DNA of 14,880 nt from Chitinophagaceae bacterium (GTDB taxonomy: Bacteria; Bacteroidota; Bacteroidia; Chitinophagales; Chitinophagaceae), in assembly GCA_020853515.1 (NCBI GenBank), contig JADYYU010000053.1, positions 1 through 14,880 on the forward strand, given 5' to 3'. Shown piece by piece: positions 8,594 through 14,880 of this stretch. Position numbers and translations under genes: made by a program. Under the pieces are notes generated by a model. That model did no database searches and was not told the origin of the DNA. It was given only the letters and a program-made list of their open reading frames with translations. Position 1 is the stretch's first letter, and every line of letters begins with the position of its first letter.

Positions 8594-9142
8594 ATGAAAA
8601 ATTCAGGATACCTGTTGGTGACGCTTTTGCTGATTGCCTCCTGCGTTGACAAAAAGAAAGATCAGGCTCCGCTTGTGACAGACCCGGTGTACACAAACGC
8701 TTGCTGCTGCGATCCTACCTACCCTGCGGGCAGCGGTCTGGTTTTTATCCCCACTATGTTTACCCCCAATGGCGACGGTGTGAATGACCTGCTGCATCTT
8801 TTAGGAAATCAGCAGATCAAATATATTTATGATGTTGAAATCAGGAATGCCACCAATGCCCTGCTTTACACGATCGATACGGCTTTTGGCAATGCAGCTC
8901 CCGGCAACTGGAATGGTATTATCAATGGCGTTGTTTTTCACAAGGGTGTACTCAATATACAATGTAAAGCGATCGACAACAATAATACCATCACGCAAAT
9001 CAGTGCACAGAGCTGTGCTTACAGTTGCGACTCGGTATCGAACGCTGCTGTGCCAAATATTTTAAATTGCAAATTTGAATCGATGCTTGACCCCGCGACA
9101 TTAGGGACACCCTATGCCTCCGGCGAAAGTTTTTGTCAATGA
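8594..9142 (+). CDS. Cys-rich lipoprotein with a CHU_C-like (gliding motility-associated) motif
   Basis: The protein has 182 residues. Residues 1-17 form a lipoprotein signal with lipobox IASC (Cys17), followed by a Lys/Asp-rich linker and an unusual Cys triplet (NACCCDP, 37-39). Residues 51-66 read FIPTMFTPNGDGVNDL, the signature opening of the CHU_C / gliding motility-associated C-terminal domain. The domain continues with VEIRNATNALLY and GNWNGIINGVVFHKGVL, replacing the usual RWG...WDGxxxG...GvY elements in a divergent form. Instead of ending there, the chain goes on for about 55 residues with four more cysteines (141, 145, 159, 181). Excluding Cys17 there are eight cysteines, an even number compatible with disulfides. 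The family's usual role is T9SS type B sorting on large adhesins; its use on a small lipoprotein is less clear. The TGA stop overlaps the neighbour's stop in the palindrome TGATCA. Confidence 0.82.
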   Translation: MKNSGYLLVTLLLIASCVDKKKDQAPLVTDPVYTNACCCDPTYPAGSGLVFIPTMFTPNGDGVNDLLHLLGNQQIKYIYDVEIRNATNALLYTIDTAFGNAAPGNWNGIINGVVFHKGVLNIQCKAIDNNNTITQISAQSCAYSCDSVSNAAVPNILNCKFESMLDPATLGTPYASGESFCQ

Positions 9143-9373
9143 TCATTTTTTCAGCGGCTCCAGCAAATATTCCAACCCATTGAGTTTTATCTCATAAACG
9201 GTAGCCATCATTTGCCCCAGTTTACCTTTCGGGAAACCTCCTTTGCGCAAAAAAAACTCCAGATAAAAATCAGGCAGATCGCAAAGCAGACGACCCTTGT
9301 ATTTACCAAAGGGCATTTCTGTTTTTACAATTTCCAGTAAAATGTTTGCATTTAAATCAGGCAGCTCTTCCAT
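9143..9373 (-). CDS. DUF3820 family small protein
   Basis: The protein has 76 residues, with the core MPFGKYKGRLLCDLPDFYLEFF and GFPKGKLGQMMATVYEIKLNGL typical of DUF3820 (a small conserved domain of unknown function). I chose ATG at 9373, because the family usually begins a few residues before the IxxxTxMPFGKYKG segment and this start lies 11 bp after the preceding metH stop. An ATG at 9409 would add 12 residues and overlap metH by 25 bp. It is the last gene of the metH operon by position and strand; no functional link to methionine is known to me. The first half has the hydrophobic pattern of a short helix and the second half is basic and Gly-rich. Confidence 0.85.
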   Translation of the reverse strand: MEELPDLNANILLEIVKTEMPFGKYKGRLLCDLPDFYLEFFLRKGGFPKGKLGQMMATVYEIKLNGLEYLLEPLKK

Positions 9374-9384
9374 CAAAAAAAAAT

Positions 9385-12069
9385 TTAATCCAGTATCGGA
9401 CTCAACCATCGTTCTGCTTCGTTCAACTCCATGTCTTTACGCTGCGCATAATCCTGCAGTTGCTCGGATGTGATTTTACCGACCCCAAAATACTTGCTTT
9501 CCGGATGGGCAAAATACCAGCCGCACACAGATGCTGCCGGATACATAGCCAGCGATTCGGTCAGTTCAATCCCTATGTTTTGCTGCACATTCAACAGGTC
9601 AAACAATTTGATTTTTTCAGTATGATCGGGGCAGGCCGGATAGCCGGGTGCCGGACGAATTCCCGTATATTTTTCTTTGATCAGATCATCATTGGTGAGT
9701 GCTTCATCTTTTGCATAACCCCAGTATTCAGTCCTTACCTTTTTATGCAGCAACTCCGCAAAAGCCTCAGCCAGCCGGTCTGCCAGAGCCTGCAGCATAA
9801 TTTTACTGTAGTCGTCATGTACAGCTTCAAACTGTTTGATATGCGGTTCAATACCCTGTATGGTAACTGCAAAGGCGCCCATATGATCGTTGACATCAGC
9901 GCTGATAAAATCAGCCAGGCATAAATTGGGTTGACCGGCCGCCTTTTGAATTTGCTGTCGCAAAAAATGCAGGGTGAGTTCTTCTGTTTCCTGTTCAACA
10001 CCTGTGGCTACATTTCGCGTTACGATCACATCATCATCGCCTTTGCGACTGGCGGGCCAGAACCCTAATACACCTTCCGCTTTCAACCATTTTTCATCGA
10101 TTATTTTTTTAAGTAACACATTCGCATCATGATATAATTTGCTGGCTTCCACACCCACAATTTCATCTGTTAAGATGGCCGGAAATTTGCCATGCATTTC
10201 CCAGGTAATGAAAAACGGATTCCAGTCGATATAGGCTGCAATTTCGTCTAGCGGATACTCATGTAAGGTTTTGGTACCAAGCAATTGCGGTTTGAGCATA
10301 TCAACCTTTTCCTGGCTGAACTTAAATTTGTTTTTTCTGGCTTCTGCCAAAGGCAAAAAAGTCTTGACCGATTTTCTGTTTAAGAAATCTTCGCGCAAGG
10401 CATCATATTCTGATTTTGTTTTTGCCAGCAGGGCATTTTTGTTTTCATTGAGCAAATCGCTCACTACGGTTACACTGCGTGATGCGTCGAGTACATGCAA
10501 TACACCGTGCTCATAACTTTCTGCAATTTTTACAGCGGTATGCATACGACTTGTGGTAGCACCGCCTATCAGTAAAGGCAGTGTAAATTGCTGCCTTTTC
10601 ATTTCTTTGGCAATATGCACCATCTCATCAAGTGAAGGGGTGATGAGTCCGCTCAGGCCAATGATATCTACCTGTTGTCTGCGGGCTTCTTCCAGTATTT
10701 TTACAGCAGGTACCATTACTCCCAGATCGATGATGGTGTATCCGTTGCAACCCAATACCACACCTACTATATTTTTACCAATATCATGCACATCGCCTTT
10801 GACGGTAGCCAGCAAAACTTTAGGTGCATTGGATGCTTCGAGCTTTTCTGCTTCGATAAACGGCGTCAGGTAAGCCACACTTTTTTTCATCACACGGGCG
10901 CTCTTCACTACCTGGGGCAAAAACATTTTACCACTCCCAAACAAATCACCCACGATGCTCATGCCATCCATCAGCGGTCCTTCAATGATCTCAAGGGGCT
11001 TGCTGTACTTCTGTCTGGCTTCTTCAGTATCTTCATCGATATAATCGGTAATGCCATTAATGAGTGCATGCGACAGCCGTTTTTCGACCGGCTCCAGTCT
11101 CCATGTTTCATCTTTTACCTGCACCTTACCTTTGGCCTTTACGGTTTCTGCAAATTGTATCAGACTTTCTGTAGCTTCATTGTTATCATTATTTAGGTTG
11201 AGTATGAAATCTTCGCATAGCTTTTTTAAGTTGGGTTCTATTTCGTCGTACACTGCTAACTGACCCGCATTGACAATGCCCATGTCCATACCGGCCTGAA
11301 TGGCATGATACAGAAAAACGGCGTGCATTGCTTCGCGTACATGCTCGTTGCCTCTGAATGAAAAGGAGAGATTGCTCACACCGCCGCTTATTTTGGTGAG
11401 GGGCATGAGTCGCTTGATTTCGCGCGTAGCTTCGATAAAATCGACCCCGTAGTTATTATGCTCTTCGAGGCCGGTGGCCACGGCAAAAATATTCGGATCA
11501 AAAATAATATCCTGTGGTTTAAAACCTACCTGCTCAGTCAGTATCTGATAGGCTCGCTGGCAAATACTAACCTTTCGCTGTTTGGTATCGGCCTGACCTT
11601 GTTCATCAAACGCCATGACGATGACGGCTGCACCAAAATTGCGGCAGATCTGTGCTTGCTCAATAAATTTTTGTTCGCCCTCTTTCAGTGAAATCGAGTT
11701 GACGATACATTTACCCTGCACGCATTTCAGTCCGGCCACAATGATCTCAAATTTACTGCTGTCGATCATCATAGGTATCTTTGCGATATCGGGTTCTGAC
11801 TGCACCAGATTCACAAAAGTGGTCATTGCATACACACCATCGAGCAGGGCATCATCCATGTTGATGTCAAGTATCTGTGCCCCACTTTCTACCTGTTGCC
11901 GGGCTACACTCAGGGCTTCATCATATTGTTCGTTTTGTATCAGCCGCGAAAATTTTTTGCTGCCAGTCACATTGGTACGTTCGCCCACATTGATAAAGTT
12001 CGATTCGGGTCTGACTACCAGTGGTTCAAGCCCGCTGAGCGATCAATATTGATTTGTATTTTTAGACAT
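9385..12069 (-). CDS. metH: Methionine synthase, folate/cobalamin/reactivation half (in-frame TGA at codon 9)
   Basis: This is the C-terminal portion of cobalamin-dependent methionine synthase, which transfers methyl from 5-methyltetrahydrofolate via cobalamin to homocysteine. Numbering from the GTG at 11988, the visible domains are: pterin-binding (1-250, beginning GERTNVTGS), cobalamin cap (about 300-385, EGPLMDGMSIVGDLFG), cobalamin-binding with the lower-axial His401 in DVHDIGKN (385-520), and AdoMet-dependent reactivation (about 540-867, with RPAPGYPACPDH at 778-789). The homocysteine-binding domain is supplied by the next gene upstream, a split arrangement I know from other Bacteroidota. 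Oddity: the natural start appears to be ATG at 12069 (MSKNTNQY), but codon 9 is TGA (12043-12045), after which the same frame continues SLSGLEPL...NFINVGERTN. The frame from 12042 to the TAA at 9385 is clean. The first usable start after the TGA is GTG 11988, which would lose the first strand region of the pterin domain. Confidence 0.9.
12043..12045 (-). other. In-frame TGA near the start of the second metH gene
   Basis: On the minus strand the codons run ATG TCT AAA AAT ACA AAT CAA TAT TGA TCG CTC. ATG plus seven codons read MSKNTNQY, then TGA, then SLSGLEPL in the same frame. LSGLEPL is a conserved entry into the MetH pterin domain (as in E. coli MetH). A single change TTA to TGA would explain it (Leu expected). 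A genuine mutation, a sequencing or assembly error, or readthrough cannot be told apart here. Confidence 0.85.
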
Positions 12070-12114
12070 AGTTTGCTTACTTGTTAAACAATGAGGACAA
12101 GGTGAAATTGCCTC

Positions 12115-12141
12115 ATTTTCAAATTTTCAAATTTTCAAATT
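12115..12141. repeat. Three copies of an 8-bp tandem repeat at the 3' end of the first metH gene
   Basis: Plus-strand unit ATTTTCAA at 12115-12122, 12123-12130 and 12131-12138, with a partial fourth (ATT). On the coding strand it covers the last codons and the TGA stop of the homocysteine-domain gene. Because 8 is not a multiple of 3 and each unit contains TGA, any reading frame entering the array meets a stop within three units. Confidence 0.85.
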
Positions 12142-13144
12142 CACGAATTTTTCTCGGTTTCAGACCTTTCACAGCATCCGCTATACATTTAATATGTTCA
12201 GGTGTAGTACCGCAGCAACCGCCTACAATATTCACCAGACCTTCTTTAGCCCATTCGGCAATGATATGGCCTGTTTCATGCGGTTGCTCATCATACTCGC
12301 CAAATGCATTGGGTAATCCGGCGTTGGGGTATGCGCTCACATAACAGGTAGCCAGTTCACTCAGTTCTTCTACATGTGGTCGCATTTGTGTAGCGCCCAG
12401 GGCGCAGTTAAAACCAACACTCAGGGGATTAGCATGTTCTACCGAATAGTAAAAGGCCTCTAAGGTTTGTCCGCTCAGGGTGCGGCCGGAGGCGTCTGTA
12501 ATAGTACCGGAGATCATCACAGGCAATTCAGTCTGATGGTCTTGAAAATATTTTTTAGTGGCGAAAATAGCGGCTTTCGCGTTCAGGGTATCAAAGATGG
12601 TTTCGATCAGAATGAGGTCTGCCCCCCCGTCTATTAATCCTGTAATTTGCTCATAATAAGCTTCCATAACCTGATCAAAGGTGACTGCCCTGAAACCTGG
12701 ATTATTTACATCCGGCGATAGCGATAAAGTACGGTTGGTTGGCCCGATAGCACCTGCTACAAATTTTGGGCTTAGCTCTTTTTGCTCCGGATGATTTTCG
12801 TAATAGCGGTTCACTGCATTTCTGGCACATCTGGCAGCGGCTACATTCATTTCGTAACAGTAATCCTGCATATCATAATCGGCCATCGATATCTTTTGGG
12901 CGCTGAAAGTATTGGTTTCAATGATGTCGGCACCTGCATTTAAATACAACAAATGGATCTCTTCAATAATGTGCGGCTGGGTGATGCAAAGCATATCATT
13001 ATTGCCTTTTACATCCAGATGCCAGTTTTTGAAGGTCTCACCCCGATAGTCGGCTTCTTCGAGTTTATGCCGTTGTATCATTGTACCCATGGCACCATCA
13101 ATGATCAGTATTTTTTGATGCAGTAATTCTTGTATAGTACTCAT
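12119..13144 (-). CDS. metH: Homocysteine S-methyltransferase half of methionine synthase
   Basis: This 341-residue protein covers the zinc-dependent homocysteine-binding barrel of MetH. Visible features are IDGAMGTMIQRH (14-26), ETNTFSAQK (76-84), FVAGAIGPTNRTLSLSPDV (128-146), and the zinc thiolates Cys247 (GFNCALG) and Cys310/Cys311 (GGCCGTTPEH). Length and boundaries match the stand-alone N-terminal gene typical of Bacteroidota, where the protein works with the separately encoded folate/cobalamin half. That partner begins 49 bp downstream on the same strand, so the two must be coexpressed. The TGA stop lies within an 8-bp tandem repeat. The ATG at 13144 is preceded by a palindrome only 3 bp away and by a structured leader, suggesting control of translation or transcript elongation. 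Confidence 0.93.
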   Translation of the reverse strand: MSTIQELLHQKILIIDGAMGTMIQRHKLEEADYRGETFKNWHLDVKGNNDMLCITQPHIIEEIHLLYLNAGADIIETNTFSAQKISMADYDMQDYCYEMNVAAARCARNAVNRYYENHPEQKELSPKFVAGAIGPTNRTLSLSPDVNNPGFRAVTFDQVMEAYYEQITGLIDGGADLILIETIFDTLNAKAAIFATKKYFQDHQTELPVMISGTITDASGRTLSGQTLEAFYYSVEHANPLSVGFNCALGATQMRPHVEELSELATCYVSAYPNAGLPNAFGEYDEQPHETGHIIAEWAKEGLVNIVGGCCGTTPEHIKCIADAVKGLKPRKIREFENLKI

Positions 13145-13265
13145 CTATTCAGTTTTAAAAACTGAACTTTTACTACCAACCATAAAAACAGGGAATGTTT
13201 AATGTGCGGATGAGTATTAGTTCAGTTGGTGAAACAGGCCGAACAATAGTCAAATCTGCCTGTAT
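13145..13265 (-). promoter_or_regulatory. Structured 5' leader of the metH operon with alternative pairings (unassigned)
   Basis: Read on the minus strand, the leader from the predicted start (about 13265) contains ACAGGC (13263-13258) pairing with GCCTGT (13239-13234) around an 18-nt loop. It then has segment A, AACTGAAC (13227-13220); segment B, GTTCAGTT (13167-13160), fully complementary to A over 8 nt; and segment C, AACTGAA (13154-13148), complementary to B. B can therefore pair with A or with C but not both, and the B:C hairpin ends 3 nt before the metH ATG. This is the layout of a riboswitch or attenuator. I see no SAM-I, SAM-II, SAH or cobalamin (B12-box) consensus. The B:C palindrome could alternatively be a DNA operator. 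Confidence 0.45.
13148..13166. promoter_or_regulatory. Perfect 9+9 palindrome next to the metH start
   Basis: TTCAGTTTT (13148-13156), a central A, then AAAACTGAA (13158-13166). It lies 3 bp upstream of the ATG of the first metH gene. As RNA it gives an 8-bp stem with a 3-nt loop that would crowd the ribosome site; as DNA it is a symmetrical candidate operator. Confidence 0.5.
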
Positions 13266-13269
13266 AAGA

Positions 13270-13277
13270 CAAAAGTA
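13270..13277 (-). promoter_or_regulatory. Candidate -7 box of the metH operon
   Basis: On the minus strand the bases read TACTTTTG, a full match to the Bacteroidota -7 consensus TAnnTTTG. A weak -33-like TTTAC lies about 20 bp upstream. Transcription would begin near 13265, leaving a leader of about 120 nt. Confidence 0.45.
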
Positions 13278-13310
13278 AGTATCAAATTCGATATATCGTA
13301 AATAATCTTC

Positions 13311-13318
13311 TAAATTTG
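13311..13318 (+). promoter_or_regulatory. Candidate -7 box of the two-component operon
   Basis: TAAATTTG is a full match to TAnnTTTG. TTCG (13287-13290) sits 20 bp upstream as a one-mismatch -33 element. The predicted transcription start is around 13324, about 17 nt before the kinase ATG, so a TTG at 13332 is an unlikely start. Confidence 0.5.
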
Positions 13319-13340
13319 TAGGATTCACTGATTGTGTAAA

Positions 13341-14300
13341 ATGAAATTTACCATAGCCTATACTTTACTGTTGTTGTATGTTGTTTCTGCCATTATTTTC
13401 TGGGGCTACAGTCTCAATAAACAGAGCAGTGTTATTTTTGAACTGGAAAAAGAAAAAATTGCCTTGCTGCGCAACGGTGATCAAAAGATCAATTTTGATG
13501 CGGAGTTACAAAATATAAAAGCCAAAAAGATACGCAGAACCAAGCAATACATGGGGGAAGGTTCTACTTTCTTATTGATCATTTTATTATCGGCCAGCAT
13601 CGTCTATTATGCCTACTATCATCAGCGAAAACTCAGTAAGCTACAGCAGAATTTTATGCTGAGTGTAACGCATGAACTGAAAACCCCCATCGCCGGTATT
13701 AAATTAAATATGCAGACTTTAGAGAAGCGCAAGCTTGATGAGGAGATCCAAATGAAGCTGATCAAATCGTCGGTGAATGAAACCAACCGGCTTAATGACC
13801 TGTGTAATAATATTCTAATCGCCACGCAGCTTGAAAGTACCAGCAGAGCCATCTACAGTGAGGAAATTTCATTGTACCGTATTTTAAATGAAGTGGTGGA
13901 AGAAATGCGCACCCGCTATGCTGATATGAAAATTGAATTAAAGTGCACATTGGAAGATAAGATCATCAAAGGCGACTCCACGATCTGGAAACTGGTGTTG
14001 AGCAACCTGATCGGAAATGCCCGGAAATATTCGCCCAAGGAAGAATTGATTTTGGTGGAACTGAAAGAAGCAAATCATAAAACGGTGATCGCAGTGACGG
14101 ACCGTGGCAACGGCATTCCAGACCACGAAAAGTCAAAAATATTTGAGAAATTTTATCGCATCGGTAATGAAAACACGCGCTCGTCAAAAGGGACAGGGCT
14201 GGGACTTTTTATCGTAAAAAAAATAATGCAATTGTACAAATATGACATTTCTGTGAAAAACAATACGCCCAAAGGCTCTATTTTTGAGGTCACGATCTAA
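13341..14300 (+). CDS. Sensor histidine kinase (two membrane helices)
   Basis: This 319-residue kinase has TM1 (about 4-23), a short, highly charged extracytoplasmic segment (24-74), TM2 (about 76-94), then a dimerisation/phosphoacceptor domain with His111 in SVTHELKTPIAG. The ATPase domain shows the N-box NLIGNARKYSP (Asn226), G1 box DRGNG (254-258), F-box IFEKFYRI and G2 box KGTGLGLFIV (283-292). There is no HAMP or PAS domain, and the small sensor segment looks coiled-coil-like rather than ligand-binding, so the signal may be membrane-related or come through a partner; that is inference. I chose ATG 13341 over TTG 13332 because the hydrophobic start follows it and the predicted promoter is very close. 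The response regulator follows after 27 bp, making a cognate pair likely. It is transcribed divergently from metH. Confidence 0.92.
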   Translation: MKFTIAYTLLLLYVVSAIIFWGYSLNKQSSVIFELEKEKIALLRNGDQKINFDAELQNIKAKKIRRTKQYMGEGSTFLLIILLSASIVYYAYYHQRKLSKLQQNFMLSVTHELKTPIAGIKLNMQTLEKRKLDEEIQMKLIKSSVNETNRLNDLCNNILIATQLESTSRAIYSEEISLYRILNEVVEEMRTRYADMKIELKCTLEDKIIKGDSTIWKLVLSNLIGNARKYSPKEELILVELKEANHKTVIAVTDRGNGIPDHEKSKIFEKFYRIGNENTRSSKGTGLGLFIVKKIMQLYKYDISVKNNTPKGSIFEVTI

Positions 14301-14327
14301 AGAAGTACATTTTTTTTGAATTTGAAT

Positions 14328-14880
14328 ATGAAAAAAATTATTGGTGAAATCTTACTGGTTGAAGATGAGGAAAGTTTGAGAGACGCCCTGAAGTTGAATC
14401 TGGAAATGGAAGGATACGCCGTAGTCGCAGTTGATGACGGCAAAAAGGCAATCAAGACGTTCAAAGAAGAATATTTTGACTGCATCATCCTTGATATTAT
14501 GCTGCCCGAACTGGACGGCATTTTTGTGTGTGAAACCATCCGACTGCAAAACGACAAAATACCGATCATGTTTTTATCGGCCAAAAATACCGGTGCCGAC
14601 AGGGTATTGGGCCTGCGCAAAGGCGGTGATGATTATATGACCAAGCCCTTTAATCTGGAAGAATTGCTGATACGGGTAGAGAAATTGATCGCCAAGAATA
14701 AGAAGATCGATCATATCAAAGATGAACTGAGTGTATTTGAGATCGGAAAATGCAAAATTGATTTTCATGCCCAGAATTGTATCGATATCAATGAGCAGGT
14801 GCAATCACTGACAAAAAAAGAAATGCAGTTTTTGAAACTGCTGATCGATAATAAAAACGAGGTGATCAGCCGCGAACATA
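14328..14880 (+). CDS. OmpR/PhoB-family response regulator (3' end outside window)
   Basis: The frame from ATG 14328 stays open for 184 residues to the window end. The receiver domain (about 6-122) shows the acidic pocket Glu12-Asp13 (LVEDEE), phosphoacceptor Asp56 (CIILDIMLPELDG), Ser84 (FLSAK) and Lys106 (TKPF). After a linker, the beginning of a winged-helix output domain is visible (SLTKKEMQFLKLL, about 162-174, then NKNEVISRE), typical of OmpR/PhoB DNA-binding regulators. About 45 further residues are expected beyond the window. It follows the histidine kinase by 27 bp and is presumably its phosphorylation target. The regulon is unknown; the adjacent, divergent metH control region is one testable candidate. 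Confidence 0.92.
   Translation, partial: MKKIIGEILLVEDEESLRDALKLNLEMEGYAVVAVDDGKKAIKTFKEEYFDCIILDIMLPELDGIFVCETIRLQNDKIPIMFLSAKNTGADRVLGLRKGGDDYMTKPFNLEELLIRVEKLIAKNKKIDHIKDELSVFEIGKCKIDFHAQNCIDINEQVQSLTKKEMQFLKLLIDNKNEVISREH

Noticed and set aside
9346..9924. Long open frame on the plus strand opposite metH
   Set aside because: It lies entirely against strongly conserved metH and DUF3820 coding sequence and its translation shows no family motif; it is a shadow frame.
12043..12045. TGA read as a sense codon (altered genetic code or selenocysteine)
   Set aside because: TGA is used as a genuine stop by the lipoprotein at 9142, DUF3820 and the first metH gene, and no Sec or Cys position is known there in MetH.
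12069..12141. Phase-variable fusion of the two metH halves by repeat slippage
   Set aside because: Every repeat unit carries TGA and the 8-bp step visits all frames, so adding units cannot give a continuous frame; the downstream TGA at codon 9 would also stop it.
13145..13265. Known SAM-I, SAM-II or cobalamin riboswitch in the metH leader
   Set aside because: I could not find the conserved core bases of these classes (for example the B12 box or the SAM-II pseudoknot sequence); only the alternative pairings are supported.
13212..13265. tRNA-like stretch on the plus strand (GTTCAGTTGGT resembles a D-loop)
   Set aside because: No acceptor stem, anticodon arm or T-loop (GTTCRANNC) follows at the right spacing.

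Overview
The window looks like ordinary chromosome from a Gram-negative member of the phylum Bacteroidota, probably a Chitinophagaceae/Sphingobacteriales-type organism. The reasons are a type IX secretion (T9SS) C-terminal sorting domain, a gliding-motility (CHU_C)-like motif on a lipoprotein, cobalamin-dependent methionine synthase encoded as two adjacent genes, Bacteroidota-type -7 promoter boxes (TAnnTTTG), several SPII lipoproteins, and weak or absent Shine-Dalgarno sequences. No mobile element, CRISPR array, tRNA or rRNA was seen. No stretch over 300 bases lacks a gene.

Left part (1-6860). The 3' end of a gene for a protein with a C-terminal helix-turn-helix domain (probably a helicase-type ATPase) enters from the left. 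It converges on a 959-residue secreted T9SS protein (945-3824, minus). That protein combines a HAF-like repeat region with what appears to be an unannotated papain-like Cys/His/Asp domain. Divergent from it is a two-gene unit: a small lipoprotein built from 19-residue tandem repeats, and a membrane-anchored LtaS/MdoB-type phosphoglycerol (or related) transferase that starts at GTG. A small unknown lipoprotein on the minus strand converges on this unit.

Middle (7022-9142). A class-specific aldehyde dehydrogenase of the 2-aminomuconate/2-hydroxymuconate semialdehyde type is followed by a Cys-rich lipoprotein with a CHU_C-like motif.

Right part (9143-14880). A minus-strand metH operon runs 13144 to 9143: the homocysteine methyltransferase half, the folate/cobalamin/reactivation half, and a small DUF3820 protein. 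The second metH gene carries an in-frame TGA at codon 9, between an obvious ATG start and the conserved LSGLEPL segment. The operon has a roughly 120-nt leader with mutually exclusive complementary segments, a riboswitch- or attenuator-like layout that I cannot assign to a known class. Divergent from it, sharing a 196-bp control region, is a two-component pair: a sensor histidine kinase and an OmpR-family response regulator, the latter cut by the window end.

The most interesting points are the nonsense codon in metH, the unassigned metH leader, and the cryptic peptidase-like domain in the T9SS protein.
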